DNA of 55,169 nucleotides from Phycisphaerae bacterium (GCA_030429365.1 JAUIEW010000005.1:1-55169), one strand, 5' to 3'; counted from the stretch's first letter, positions 41,924 through 52,155 are shown. Numbers and translations are program-made. The notes: generated from the sequence alone by a model not told the origin.

Positions 41924-43063
41924 TTAATCTTCCTTGGCTTGGGCGAGCGACGCCCCTGGCATCAACCGTTCATTTCCTTCAACGATGACACTATCGCCGT
42001 TTCGCAAGTCATCTGATTCGACGACGGCGCGGTCTTCCCAATTGAAGAGGACAGTGACGGGCGTTCTCGCAGCGGTTGTGTTCCCGTCCGGGCTTTGCAT
42101 TGTGCGGTAGACGTATGCTTCTTTGCCGTTGCGAGTGACAGCCGCCTTGGGAACCGTGAGTTGCTTGGCTTCTTCGCCGGTTGGAATCCATGCTTCAACC
42201 GACATGCCCGGCGACATCAGATCGTCCGGGTTTTCCAAAGTGAGCACGACGCTGAAACTGCGCGCTTGCGGATCGACATCGGGAATGATGCGCAGATTGG
42301 TCGATGGAATCGTTTGCCCAACACCAATGACGTCGGCATAGATCTTGTCGGCGTACTGCGCGACGGGGTCGGCGAATCGCTCGGGAACTTCAAGGCGCGC
42401 TTCGATGGCCCCCGTTGAGACGAGCGTGACGATTGGTTCGCTCGGCACCAGCCATTCACCCGGATCGACGTGACGGGTCACAACACGCGCGTCGAATGGC
42501 GCTCGTACGGTCATGTCGTCGATTCGAATGCGAAGCAGTTCGGCTTGATGTTGCCCTTCGAGGATGGCCCGCTTGGCGGCTTCCACCCGCGCTTGGGCGG
42601 CGCCGAATTCCGACATGGCGACTTTGAGTTCGCGCGCGCTGGCTTCGAGCCCTTCGCGCAGATTGGTCAGGCGGTGCTTTTCAAACTCGGCGAATTCGAG
42701 TTCGGATTCTCGCTCGACCAGTTCGCTTTCAGTTCGCGCGACTCGCGCCAAGGTTTCTGCGAGTTGCGACTTGAGCCGTCGGGCGTCCAACTGTGCAATG
42801 ACTTCTCCTTCGGCGACGCGCATGCCCTCGTCGGTCAGAATGCTGACCACTTGGCCCGCTTCCTGCGAAGCAACCGAGGATCGTGCGACGGCTTGTAAAC
42901 TCCCGGTCACGCGTCGATGCTCTTGAACGCTTTCGATCGAAACGGACTCGGTGCGCACCGGTGTTGGCGCTTGTGCGAATGCCGGCGCTGCCACCATCAG
43001 TACCGACGCGATCGACGAGATCGCGATGAAGGTAGGGGACTTGGGTTTGGCGTACATCGTCAT
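41924..43063 (-). CDS. RND periplasmic adaptor (AcrA-like)
   Basis: 379 aa membrane-fusion protein (VASQEAGQVVSILTDEGMRVAEGEVIAQLDARRLKSQLAE). Confidence 0.9.
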   Translation of the reverse strand: MTMYAKPKSPTFIAISSIASVLMVAAPAFAQAPTPVRTESVSIESVQEHRRVTGSLQAVARSSVASQEAGQVVSILTDEGMRVAEGEVIAQLDARRLKSQLAETLARVARTESELVERESELEFAEFEKHRLTNLREGLEASARELKVAMSEFGAAQARVEAAKRAILEGQHQAELLRIRIDDMTVRAPFDARVVTRHVDPGEWLVPSEPIVTLVSTGAIEARLEVPERFADPVAQYADKIYADVIGVGQTIPSTNLRIIPDVDPQARSFSVVLTLENPDDLMSPGMSVEAWIPTGEEAKQLTVPKAAVTRNGKEAYVYRTMQSPDGNTTAARTPVTVLFNWEDRAVVESDDLRNGDSVIVEGNERLMPGASLAQAKED

Positions 43064-43077
43064 CGCTCCTTGCTGAA

Positions 43078-43092
43078 TAGACCGGTCGTCTA
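43078..43092. promoter_or_regulatory. Candidate TetR operator upstream of the RND adaptor
   Basis: tagaccggtcgtcta; shares gacc(g/a)gtcgtctagt with 43723-43740. Confidence 0.6.
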
Positions 43093-43117
43093 GTGGGTAT
43101 CCAAATAAAAAAGGTGC

Positions 43118-43711
43118 CTAAATACGCGGCAGCGTGTTGGTGATGCGTTCAATGAACTGATTGATCGCGTCGGTGTTTTGATCGATTTGCATGCGGAGCG
43201 TGCAGCCCTCCCATGCATTGACGAGAAAGTCCGCGAGTTGTTCGGGATCCTGGGATTCGCTGACCTCGCTGGCTGCTATGGCTTCTGTCAGCACCCTCGC
43301 GAGTTGTGCAGACCAATTGGAATACGCGTACTTGATCGCCAACCGCATCGGTTCGCTGAGTTGCGCCACCTCCAATGCCAGCTTTGCAATCACGCATTCC
43401 CGCATGGGGCCGTGTTCAACGTAGTGATCCCGCATCGCGCCGAAAAGATTCTGAATGCGTTTCAACGGACTCAGCTGGCGGTTGCTGAGATGGTCACGAA
43501 TGAAATCCGCGTGGGCGGCGGCTGACTCTTCGATGACCGCGACGCCCAGGTCTTCTTTCGACTTGAAGTAATGGTAGAACGAGCCTTTGGGGACGTCGGC
43601 TAACTCCAGAATCTCCTTCAAGCCGCAACCATTGAAGCTCTTCGCGGCGATCGACGTCGAGCCGGCTTCGACAATGCGGTCTTTCGTGTTGGTCGTGGTC
43701 GGCGTCATCAC
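43118..43711 (-). CDS. TetR/AcrR-family regulator
   Basis: TKDRIVEAGSTSIAAKSFNGCGLKEILELADVPKGSFYHYFKSKEDL. Confidence 0.9.
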   Translation of the reverse strand: MMTPTTTNTKDRIVEAGSTSIAAKSFNGCGLKEILELADVPKGSFYHYFKSKEDLGVAVIEESAAAHADFIRDHLSNRQLSPLKRIQNLFGAMRDHYVEHGPMRECVIAKLALEVAQLSEPMRLAIKYAYSNWSAQLARVLTEAIAASEVSESQDPEQLADFLVNAWEGCTLRMQIDQNTDAINQFIERITNTLPRI

Positions 43712-43722
43712 AAGACAAGTAT

Positions 43723-43740
43723 ACGACCAGTCGTCTAGTA
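43723..43740. promoter_or_regulatory. Candidate TetR autoregulatory operator
   Basis: acgaccagtcgt palindrome within acgaccagtcgtctagta, just upstream of the TetR start. Confidence 0.6.
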
Positions 43741-43847
43741 AGTCAAATCGTTGTTTTTTGCGCTCTGAAGCCTCTTCTGTATCGGGATCGGTCTCGGAGA
43801 GGCTGCGCTGGCACCTTCTGACGGCCCATTGAGATGCGAGCGTCTGG

Positions 43848-44396
43848 TTAGGGGAGGACCGTCAAGTATTGCGGCGGGACGTGGTCGGTCAGCCAGACCT
43901 GGTTGCCGGTGACGAAGAATTGGTGTTTGTCCTCGTGCATCCGTCTGGCGTCAATTGAAAGGAGCACGGGCTTGCCGTGTCGCATCGCCACCGCGAGCAT
44001 CGTGTCCTTGTCGGTGGAAAGGTGCACGTGATGCCTAGCTCCCTTAAGCAATCCTTGTTTCAGGATTGAGTCCAGGTTGCGGGTGGCTGTCCCGTGATAC
44101 AGCGTGTCTGGTGGGGTGGTGGTTTCGTAGCCGAGGTCGATGTCGACAGAGTGTCCTTGTCGGGCGCGAATGCGTTGGCCTTCATCGTCGAACTCAAAGC
44201 GCTGCTTGGTGTTTTCGGCAACGACCTGCTCGATGAGCGCCCGCGAATAGACTTGACCATTGCGGGCGAAAGCGTCGAGCAGTTCGGAAACAGCGATCCA
44301 GCCTTCCGGCTCCAGCGTGATGCCGATTGAATCGGGCCGATGGCGAAGCACGTAGCTCAGCGACTTGCTGATTTGTTTGAGATCTTTCGTGTTCAT
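43848..44396 (-). CDS. kptA: RNA 2'-phosphotransferase (Tpt1/KptA)
   Basis: LSYVLRHRPDSIGITLEPEGWIAVSELL...LYHGTATRNLDSILKQGLLKGARHHVHLS. Confidence 0.92.
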   Translation of the reverse strand: MNTKDLKQISKSLSYVLRHRPDSIGITLEPEGWIAVSELLDAFARNGQVYSRALIEQVVAENTKQRFEFDDEGQRIRARQGHSVDIDLGYETTTPPDTLYHGTATRNLDSILKQGLLKGARHHVHLSTDKDTMLAVAMRHGKPVLLSIDARRMHEDKHQFFVTGNQVWLTDHVPPQYLTVLP

Positions 44397-44938
44397 GATT
44401 TTTCTGACTCGATTGTCGCCCTAGCCGCGAAAGCGCCGGCTAGGAGTTTCATGTCGACTGTCATATGGTGGCACTTTTCGGAATCCAGCCAACCGGTAAG
44501 ATTTTTCAATGGGACTTCGTGAATTCTGATGGACTCCGACCCGACTCCGCCGCCGTCGCCAACTTTCGTAAGTCCACGCGCCAGGAAAAACGTGATCGCT
44601 TCATCCGTGATCCCGGGCGAAGAATACGCAGTATTCATTCGCGTCCATCGATCGGCGACGTACCCCGTTTCCTCGGAAAGCTCTCGCTGGGCCGCGTTGA
44701 GCAGGGTTTCCGAGTCATCGATGTCGCCAGCCAACCCTGCCGGCAACTCGATGACCGGCGCATCGACCGGTGGTCGATACTGTTCGACGAGGACCATCCG
44801 ATCGTCGTCGTGAAGCGCGACAATGGCGACCACGCCGGTGGCCTTGGTGCGCGTGGCGTACTCCCATCTGCCGCGCTTGGCCAACTTGAGAAAGCGTCCT
44901 TCAAAAACCGCTTCAACAGCGCTGTGTTCTGGCATCAT
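44393..44938 (-). CDS. Nudix hydrolase, ADP-ribose pyrophosphatase-like
   Basis: Nudix box GDIDDSETLLNAAQRELSEETGY; VEQYRPPVDAPVIELPAGL. Confidence 0.85.
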   Translation of the reverse strand: MMPEHSAVEAVFEGRFLKLAKRGRWEYATRTKATGVVAIVALHDDDRMVLVEQYRPPVDAPVIELPAGLAGDIDDSETLLNAAQRELSEETGYVADRWTRMNTAYSSPGITDEAITFFLARGLTKVGDGGGVGSESIRIHEVPLKNLTGWLDSEKCHHMTVDMKLLAGAFAARATIESEKS

Positions 44939-46152
44939 GGTCTCCCCGTCGATCCGTCGTGCAGGTGTAAATTGGCGGTGTCCTTGCCGTCGATTTTGAT
45001 CAAGCGGTCAGGGTGTTGGTATTGGGCGACGAGGTAGCGGGTCAGGTCGACTTTCAACTCCTGCATCGACTTGAGATACATGGACCGTTCCGCGTTCTTG
45101 GCGCGTTCGTGATCCATCTCCAATGCGTTGAGTTCTTTTCGAAACGCCACGGACTGCTGATGATCTTCGGCTTGCTGTTTACTCAGTTCTTCGTGGGTGA
45201 GGCGGTTCATGAGCTGTTCGTGTTCGGTTTGCTCACGTTCAATCTCCCGCTGCTGCTTGGCACGCTGGGCTTCACGAACGAGCTTCAAGTCGGCAAGTTC
45301 CTGGGCCTGACGTTCCGTTTCCGACTCGAGCTGCAACGCTGTGCGCGCTTCGATCGCGTGGTCGTGCATGGCCTGCAGCTTCGGATTGGCTTCATAACCG
45401 CGGTAGACGACCTTGTTGATCTGATATCCGATTCGTTCAGCCCGCGCGGTGAGGTTTGGATACGTTTCCAACGCACTTAGTTTCTCGGTGTCGCGCTTGA
45501 ACACGATGAATTCTCTGCCGGCTGCGAAGTCAATCACATCGGCTGTGACCGCGTTGACAAAATCCGCCACCGGATCGTGCGTTTGATCAAGCATCCGGTC
45601 AATGTCGACCAACTCAAAGAAGATCATGGCCTGCACCGTAAGCAGTGCGTCGTCAGCCGTCCGTACGTCGTCCACATTGACGTAAGTCTGGTCGGGAATG
45701 ACCCTCAACTTCGTGAACCGCAGCGCGTATGGAATCTTCTTACGCGGGTTGGCCGGGTCGGAGCCGTGCCAGACGAATTCGTGCAGCCACTCGTTGGGTT
45801 CCGGCATGTATTGAGCCGGTCCCCGAAGCACGCGGCACGACACGTCGTCATTGTCGCGACGATAGACGATGACGGCTTCGTTGGCGTCGAGCGGAACAAG
45901 TGGCTTGGTCCGTACCGATTTGTGCTTGATCGGGTCGAACCAGACTTCGTTGGGCCCTAGGATATGCACCGCCGACCCGTCGAGTTTCTGAATGATCAAG
46001 TACTCGCCAGCTTCCGCGTGATAACGCTGGAGCGGTTCGACCGATTCGCGGTACAGCCACAGTTTCTGTGGGCCGTCCACAAATCGAACGCATCCATCAT
46101 TGCTCCAGATGGCGACCTTTTCGCCTTGTCGAATGGTTGTCAGTCCGATCAT
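44935..46152 (-). CDS. SPFH/Band 7-like protein
   Basis: 405 aa; DLADVRTADDALLTVQAMIFFELVD-type band-7 core (VNVDDVRTADDALLTVQAMIFFELVDIDRML) followed by coiled coil. Confidence 0.65.
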   Translation of the reverse strand: MIGLTTIRQGEKVAIWSNDGCVRFVDGPQKLWLYRESVEPLQRYHAEAGEYLIIQKLDGSAVHILGPNEVWFDPIKHKSVRTKPLVPLDANEAVIVYRRDNDDVSCRVLRGPAQYMPEPNEWLHEFVWHGSDPANPRKKIPYALRFTKLRVIPDQTYVNVDDVRTADDALLTVQAMIFFELVDIDRMLDQTHDPVADFVNAVTADVIDFAAGREFIVFKRDTEKLSALETYPNLTARAERIGYQINKVVYRGYEANPKLQAMHDHAIEARTALQLESETERQAQELADLKLVREAQRAKQQREIEREQTEHEQLMNRLTHEELSKQQAEDHQQSVAFRKELNALEMDHERAKNAERSMYLKSMQELKVDLTRYLVAQYQHPDRLIKIDGKDTANLHLHDGSTGRP

Positions 46153-46155
46153 GGG

Positions 46156-47010
46156 TCACACTCCTTTCCGCGAGCCCGCGAAGGCTTGCTGAAATGGCTT
46201 GATCACGTTTCCGTTCGGTTTATCGAGGACGGCGAATACGACCTGCTCAAAGCACTTCGCGTACGCACCGTTTCCAGACAAGTGTTTGGCGAACAGTTTT
46301 GCGATGTCGGCTGGGTGATTTCGAAACACACCGCACCCCCACGCGCCGAGGACCAGATGTCGGTATCCGCAGTTGGCAGCGACCGCGAGCACCATGGCGA
46401 TGCGCCGATCCATTGTGGGGATGATCTCGCGGGCGCGGTTGCGTTCATTCTTTTGGACCGCGCCCGCGTTGGCCGCCGGCGCCGTCAGGAACGCCACGTC
46501 GTAAGGCGTATCGAGCAAGTCGCCCGCATCATTTCGAAAGACGGTGACGTTTGGGCTTAGGATCATGTGGTCCGTGTACAGGGCCGTCCCGCATCGTCGG
46601 TTCACGTCGTAGTATTCAGACGCCGCACACAGCGATGCGTACAACCCGGACGACCGTGCGAGGCTTTCCTCTTGTGCCTGGCTGCCACCGAGAAATCCAC
46701 CGCCGGGGTTCTTGGCGGACGCGAAGTTCAAACACAGCACGCGATCGTGTCCCTGTTGGACGACGAGACGGGCGGCTGCACTGAGCGTTGTTTCGTTTCG
46801 CACATCAAAACGCGTCTCGCCGGATACCAGTGACGGTGCGGTTGCGATCAGGCTTGCAAGTTCTTCCGGTTTGAAAACGCGCGTGATTGAGACGGACTCT
46901 GAAAGAGCCTTCGCGATGTTCGCGCGTGAACCGGGCCGAGGCACATATTCGCCGCGCTCGATGATGGTCAGCGTTTCCTGCGCGATGGTTTGTCGTGCTT
47001 CTCGATTCAT
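46156..47010 (-). CDS. TIGR02452-type microbial PARG-like protein (macrodomain-related)
   Basis: VLCLNFASAKNPGGGFLGGSQAQEESLARSSGLYASL...LVLGAWGCGVFRNHPADIAKLF. Confidence 0.9.
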   Translation of the reverse strand: MNREARQTIAQETLTIIERGEYVPRPGSRANIAKALSESVSITRVFKPEELASLIATAPSLVSGETRFDVRNETTLSAAARLVVQQGHDRVLCLNFASAKNPGGGFLGGSQAQEESLARSSGLYASLCAASEYYDVNRRCGTALYTDHMILSPNVTVFRNDAGDLLDTPYDVAFLTAPAANAGAVQKNERNRAREIIPTMDRRIAMVLAVAANCGYRHLVLGAWGCGVFRNHPADIAKLFAKHLSGNGAYAKCFEQVVFAVLDKPNGNVIKPFQQAFAGSRKGV

Positions 47011-47636
47011 CTTGCACCTGTTTTGCCTTCACTTGTCGCAGCCTTTGCGCCGGCTTGGCACATTTCCTCAATCGCGCGCTTGCAGTCGCCTTCTTTCAAC
47101 TCAACGCCGCGGCATCCTTCGGTTATCAGCCGCGTGGCGAATCCTTCTCTGATGGCATCGAGTACCGTGAACTTCACGCAATAGTCGGTGGCCAAACCCA
47201 TGACATCCACGCTCGTGACGCCGCGCTTGCGCAAGAGACTGGCGAGGACGGTTTCCTTTTGATGGCCGTTGTCGAAGAAACCGCTGTAGCTGTCGATATT
47301 CCTGTCGGTTCCTTTGCGAACGATTTCGTTGATGCGATTGCGATCAAGGTCGGCGCAGAGTTCGGCGCCACGCGTGCCCTGGACGCAGTGTGCCGGCCAC
47401 AGAACCTGATCGAGCCCGTCCAGCTTGATCACGTCGCCCACCGAAAAACCGTCGTGTTCGCGGGCGAATGACTGGTGATCGGCTGGGTGCCAATCCTGAG
47501 TCGCCACAACGAATTCGTACGAAGGCATCAGGCGATTCGCAACGGCAATGACCGCATCCCCATCCGCAACAGCCAGCGAACCGCCGGGTACGAAGTCGTT
47601 TTGAATGTCAACGAGGATCAGGGCTTTCATCTTCAA
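47007..47636 (-). CDS. pncA: Nicotinamidase
   Basis: [26 protein letters not shown]...[15 protein letters not shown]...[19 protein letters not shown]. Confidence 0.92.
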   Translation of the reverse strand: MKMKALILVDIQNDFVPGGSLAVADGDAVIAVANRLMPSYEFVVATQDWHPADHQSFAREHDGFSVGDVIKLDGLDQVLWPAHCVQGTRGAELCADLDRNRINEIVRKGTDRNIDSYSGFFDNGHQKETVLASLLRKRGVTSVDVMGLATDYCVKFTVLDAIREGFATRLITEGCRGVELKEGDCKRAIEEMCQAGAKAATSEGKTGAR

Positions 47637-48322
47637 ATCTCAAAGTTAAAACCGCCGCGTGTCTTTCGGTCGTACTTGGCTTTGTCGAATCGGTAGAGCT
47701 TCGCCGCCCGGTGGGCCACGTCTTTTTCGATCTCTTTCAACTCGACAAGGATGTCCATGCTCAGGATTTTCTTGCGAAAGTTTCGCTTATCGAGTTCGCG
47801 GTCGAGCACGACTTCGTAAAGGTGCTGCAGACTTCGCAGCGGAAATTTCTTCGGAAGCAGTTCAAAGCCAACCGGTTGATAGCGGAGTTTGCCCCGCAGT
47901 CGATCCAGCGCCGTATCCAGAATCTGATGGTGGTCGAAGGCCAGATCCGGTAGATCGCTGACCGCAAACCACGCGGCATTGCGTGCGTCGGTGCTGGCTT
48001 GCACGCGGTGCCCTTCGAGGTTGACGAGCGCGAAGTAGGCCACCGTGACCACCCGTTCGCGCGGGTCGCGATTGAGCGCGCCGAAGGTGTAAAGCTGCTC
48101 GAGGAAGATGTTGGTCAATCCAGTTTCTTCCTCCAGTTCGCGGCGGGCGGCATCATCGAGGGTTTCTTCCACGCGGACGAATCCGCCCGGAAGCGCCCAT
48201 CGGCCCGCATAGGGTTTCAGGTCGCGTTCGATGAGCATGACCTTCAAGTCGTCCTCGTCGAGCGCGAATACGACGATGTCGACGGTCAGTGCCGGTCTTT
48301 GGAATTCGTAGCTATAAGGCAT
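47633..48322 (-). CDS. nrtR: Nudix-related transcriptional regulator NrtR
   Basis: Nudix-like N-domain ([30 protein letters not shown]) plus C-terminal winged helix; start at ATG 48322. Confidence 0.85.
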   Translation of the reverse strand: MPYSYEFQRPALTVDIVVFALDEDDLKVMLIERDLKPYAGRWALPGGFVRVEETLDDAARRELEEETGLTNIFLEQLYTFGALNRDPRERVVTVAYFALVNLEGHRVQASTDARNAAWFAVSDLPDLAFDHHQILDTALDRLRGKLRYQPVGFELLPKKFPLRSLQHLYEVVLDRELDKRNFRKKILSMDILVELKEIEKDVAHRAAKLYRFDKAKYDRKTRGGFNFEI

Positions 48323-48357
48323 TGTGAATCCTCTTCGTGTACTAGTCACACTTAGTA

Positions 48358-48376
48358 TAGTGTCAAATGAACACTA
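48358..48376. promoter_or_regulatory. NrtR-like operator between nrtR and nadE
   Basis: tagtgt-caaatga-acacta, perfect 6-bp arms, 7-nt spacer. Confidence 0.75.
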
Positions 48377-48427
48377 AGGCAAGTGGTCGTTCGATTTTCA
48401 TTCGTTGGCTTCGAATCATGCCGACAC

Positions 48428-50425
48428 TTACGTCGATCGGTCGTCGTTTTCCGGCACAAGTTCCCTGAGTTCGCGGCGGAATCCACCCGAAAGAATCGGG
48501 AAGCGGCACCAGGTCTTGGGATCGAGGTTCTTGTCGTCCACATGAAAACTCGGGGCGAACCGTTCGCGTTTCCATTGGTTGCGGCTCCAGAGCTTGAAAA
48601 ATCGCACCACCCAGTGGGTCAATATCTTCACATCGTATTGGGGAAACTGGGTTTGAAGATCGGTGAGCGCCTCTGCCGGTGATCGCTTCTGGCCAATCGC
48701 CTGATGCTCGATCGCGTCGAGCACGTCGTATGGCATCAAGTCGTCTTCGTCGGTCTGATTTTGCGATTGCGGCCTCAACTCCGCGGTTGGCGCGAGACGA
48801 TTGACGACGCCGACGGCTCTCATCGGGCCTATTCCTGCGGGGCCAGTCTGCTCAAGCCACGATAACCATCGTCGAAGGAACGCCTTGTCGATGCCCGCGA
48901 TGGGACTGATGCCGCCGCACGTGTCGCCATCCATCGTCGTGTAACCGACTGCCGCTTCGGAGCGGTTGCTGGTGGCGACGAGCAATTTGTTTTCGAGATT
49001 CGCCAACATCCAGATGCCGGGGGCGCGCACGCGGGCTTGGATGTTTTGCAGCGCGATGTCGTCTTGTTCCCAGGAGAGTTTGCGGCCAACCGCGCCCTCG
49101 ATCATTTCGACGTAGCCGCGGTTCAAGGCGTCGACATCGAGTTCGAGGTGTCGGGCGCTGACCGCCTCCGCGACAGTGCGGGCTGCATCTCGCGTGGTCG
49201 ATGAACTGTTGCGCGTTGCCTGGTAAGCGGTCGTCAGTATGGCGTCGGTCAAGCCGTCGCCGTCCTTCATCGGGCGTGGATCAAACGGAATGAAGCCGAA
49301 CGCCTCGCACATCCGCGGCATCCCGAGTTCTTTGATTCCGAAGTCAACCATCAACCGGATCAACGCGACGCACGCCGTCGAGTCAGCCCCGCCGCTGAGC
49401 GACACCACGAATCCGCGCGAGCGCGATTTGCGCGCGTAGTCGAAAAGCCCCAATGCGATCGCCCGCGTGAATTCCTCTTCGTCGCGAGATTCGGATTCTT
49501 CCCAGGAGGCTTCGCGGTTGGGTGGCGCGGCTGGCTGCGCCTGAGGCAGTGTGAACTTGACATCGACGAGTCCGGCGTCTGGTTCGATGCTGGGTTGTCG
49601 GCTGGCGAGTTGGGCACGCTGGGTGCGGGTCGCGTCGATGTCCACGACTGCATCGGTGAGGTCGATGGATTGAAAGGAAAACCGGGGTCCGCTGGCGACG
49701 ATGGTTCCCGATGATCCGATCAGTGCCCCGCCGTCGTAGATCGCTCTGCCGGCTTCGTTGCCGACAAGGTTGCTGTAGACGTAGGTGACGCCGAACGCGC
49801 GCGAACCGTCGGCAACGAGTCGCTTGCGGATGGCGTGTTTGCCGAATGCGAAGTGGCTGGCGCTGGGGTTGAGAATCACATCGACACCGCGATCGGCCAG
49901 GGACGATCCGGGTCGATTCGCAGCCCACGCATCTTCGCAAATTTCAAACCCGACGCGGACGCCATCCAGATTGAACACGAGGTCGCCGAAGGGTACGTCG
50001 GTGTCGTCGACATCGATCTGTGCGACAGCCCGTTGGGGCCAAGCGCGAAACCACCTGGGCTCGTAGTGCAAACCATCGCCAGCCAAGTGTTGCTTGGGCA
50101 CAATGCCAACCACGCTGCCGTCCACGACGAAGACGCACGCGTTGAAGAGCAAACCCTGATGCATCACGGGCAGGCCAAGCGTCACGGCGATGCCGCGCGT
50201 GGCCGGTAACAATTCTTTCAGCACGCGCCGGGCCATCCGCCGGGTCGCCGGTGCGAAGAATGCGTCTTCGCAACCGTAACCGCAGATGCAGAGCTCCGGG
50301 AGGCAGAGCAGCGACACTTTTTTTTCGCGTGCCAAGGTGAGCGCCGCGCGAATGTTTTCTGAGTTGTTATCCCAATCTAGAGGCGTTTGATTGAGGATCG
50401 CGGCTCCAACGTGAATGAGATGCAT
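48428..50425 (-). CDS. nadE: Glutamine-dependent NAD+ synthetase
   Basis: Nitrilase-like N-domain (LLCLPELCICGYGCEDAF) plus NAD synthase PP-loop SLSGGADSTACVALI. Confidence 0.93.
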   Translation of the reverse strand: MHLIHVGAAILNQTPLDWDNNSENIRAALTLAREKKVSLLCLPELCICGYGCEDAFFAPATRRMARRVLKELLPATRGIAVTLGLPVMHQGLLFNACVFVVDGSVVGIVPKQHLAGDGLHYEPRWFRAWPQRAVAQIDVDDTDVPFGDLVFNLDGVRVGFEICEDAWAANRPGSSLADRGVDVILNPSASHFAFGKHAIRKRLVADGSRAFGVTYVYSNLVGNEAGRAIYDGGALIGSSGTIVASGPRFSFQSIDLTDAVVDIDATRTQRAQLASRQPSIEPDAGLVDVKFTLPQAQPAAPPNREASWEESESRDEEEFTRAIALGLFDYARKSRSRGFVVSLSGGADSTACVALIRLMVDFGIKELGMPRMCEAFGFIPFDPRPMKDGDGLTDAILTTAYQATRNSSSTTRDAARTVAEAVSARHLELDVDALNRGYVEMIEGAVGRKLSWEQDDIALQNIQARVRAPGIWMLANLENKLLVATSNRSEAAVGYTTMDGDTCGGISPIAGIDKAFLRRWLSWLEQTGPAGIGPMRAVGVVNRLAPTAELRPQSQNQTDEDDLMPYDVLDAIEHQAIGQKRSPAEALTDLQTQFPQYDVKILTHWVVRFFKLWSRNQWKRERFAPSFHVDDKNLDPKTWCRFPILSGGFRRELRELVPENDDRST

Positions 50426-51915
50426 TATTCCAACTCCGCCAATGAGAGGAATTGATCGCGTGCGTCATCGATCATGCGGGTGCGCAGTTTGTGCAACTGC
50501 GGTTCAAGCCCGACCGGGTATTCATGCGGATTTGCGAACCGTCGTGTGCCCGGGTGCAACTTTGCGATTTCTTGTTGAGCGCGCTGGCGCGAGACTTCGA
50601 GCGGCTCGTCATCGTAAACGATCGTGCCTGCTCGCGCGATGGGGACCAGTAAGTCGCGGGCGCTCGCGTTGGCGCTGATTTTCTTACGACGCGTGGGATC
50701 TTTCGGGTCGACAATCGCGGGGGATTTGCCGGCGCCGGTGAGTTCGTCAAAGATCATGTCGGCGATCATGCCCTGCCCATTTTCGAAGCGTCGGACCTGC
50801 AAAATACCGGGGATGCTGGTCTTGATGACCTGCTCGGAAAGCTTGAGGCGATGGGCCCACGCGCCGTCTGCTTTTCGAATTGCGCTGAGTTTATACACGC
50901 CACCCAATGCCGGCTGATCGTATGACGTGACCAGTTTCGTCCCGACGCCCCAGACCGCGATGGTCGCGCCCTGATGCTTGAGGTCCTGGATGAGATGTTC
51001 GTCCAGGTCGTTGGATGCCACGATCACTGCGTCGCCGAAACCAGCTTCGTCCAGAAGTTGTCTGGCTTCGATGCTCAGGTACGCAAGGTCTCCGGAATCG
51101 AGCCGAATACCGACCATGCGGTGCCCGCGCTCGCGGAGTTGGCGTCCGACTTCGATGGCGTTTTGCACACCGGCGATGGTGTCGTAAGTGTCGACGAGGA
51201 ACACGCAGTTGTTTGGCATCGCTTCTGCGTATGCTTCAAACGATTCGGCTTCGTTGGTGAAGGACATGACCCAACTGTGGGCGTGCGTGCCTCTGACCGG
51301 GATGCCGAACAGTTTGCCAGCCAGCACGTTGGACGTTGCAGCGCAACCGCCGAGGTACGCTGCTCGGCTGGCGGATAGCGCGCCGTCGATCCCCTGGGCG
51401 CGCCGCAATCCGAACTCCAGGACATCGTCGCCGTCCGCGGCTGCACAGACCCGCGCCGCTTTGGTGGCAATGAGTGTTTCGAAGTTGACGAGATTCAAAA
51501 GTGCGGATTCAAGGATTTGGGCATGGATGAGGGGGCCGCGAACACGGATGAGCGGTTCATTGGCGAACACGGCTGACCCTTCGGGAATCGCGTCCACGTC
51601 GCAGGCAAAAGTCATTTCGCCGAGGTACTTCAAGAACGCGGGTCCGAAGAGCGGTTGGCCATCGTTTCCCACCAGCGTGGCCAGATACGCGAGGTCGTCG
51701 GGTGCGTAGTGGAATTCGCGGATCAAATCGACCACGCGGGCCAGACCTGCCGCAATCGCGTATCCTCCACCAAACGGCGGCTTGCGGAAGAAGAGATGAA
51801 AGACGGCTTGCTCGTCAGCGCGGTCGAGTTTCCAGTAACCGTGGGCCATGGTGAGTTGATAAAGATCGGTCAAGAGGCCCAGAGGCGTTCGGTATATGGC
51901 GTCTAGCTGGCTCAT
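50425..51915 (-). CDS. pncB: Nicotinate phosphoribosyltransferase
   Basis: LLTDLYQLTMAHGYWK...ALSASRAAYLGGCAATSNVLAGKLFGIPVRGTHAHSWVMSF. Confidence 0.93.
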   Translation of the reverse strand: MSQLDAIYRTPLGLLTDLYQLTMAHGYWKLDRADEQAVFHLFFRKPPFGGGYAIAAGLARVVDLIREFHYAPDDLAYLATLVGNDGQPLFGPAFLKYLGEMTFACDVDAIPEGSAVFANEPLIRVRGPLIHAQILESALLNLVNFETLIATKAARVCAAADGDDVLEFGLRRAQGIDGALSASRAAYLGGCAATSNVLAGKLFGIPVRGTHAHSWVMSFTNEAESFEAYAEAMPNNCVFLVDTYDTIAGVQNAIEVGRQLRERGHRMVGIRLDSGDLAYLSIEARQLLDEAGFGDAVIVASNDLDEHLIQDLKHQGATIAVWGVGTKLVTSYDQPALGGVYKLSAIRKADGAWAHRLKLSEQVIKTSIPGILQVRRFENGQGMIADMIFDELTGAGKSPAIVDPKDPTRRKKISANASARDLLVPIARAGTIVYDDEPLEVSRQRAQQEIAKLHPGTRRFANPHEYPVGLEPQLHKLRTRMIDDARDQFLSLAELE

Positions 51916-51927
51916 GGTCGGCTCCTT

Positions 51928-51950
51928 CTTAGTGTCAATATTACACTAAG
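51928..51950. promoter_or_regulatory. NrtR-like operator upstream of pncB
   Basis: cttagtgt-caatatt-acactaag, perfect 8-bp arms, 7-nt spacer. Confidence 0.8.
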
Positions 51951-52155
51951 TTGGCGTGGATGGCAAACCGGGTATGGTAAAACCGGAGAGGGCATGTTGC
52001 CTGCGTTGTTGGAATTCTGGTAACACTATGTCATTAATGGTTTTATGTGCGTTTCCTAGGTGTTTGGCGGCTGTTGTGAATCTTGACAGGATTCGGCAGC
52101 GGTTGTTCTATCGCTCCAGTGAGTTTGATGGTTTTTTCCGATCGGAGCTTGAATC

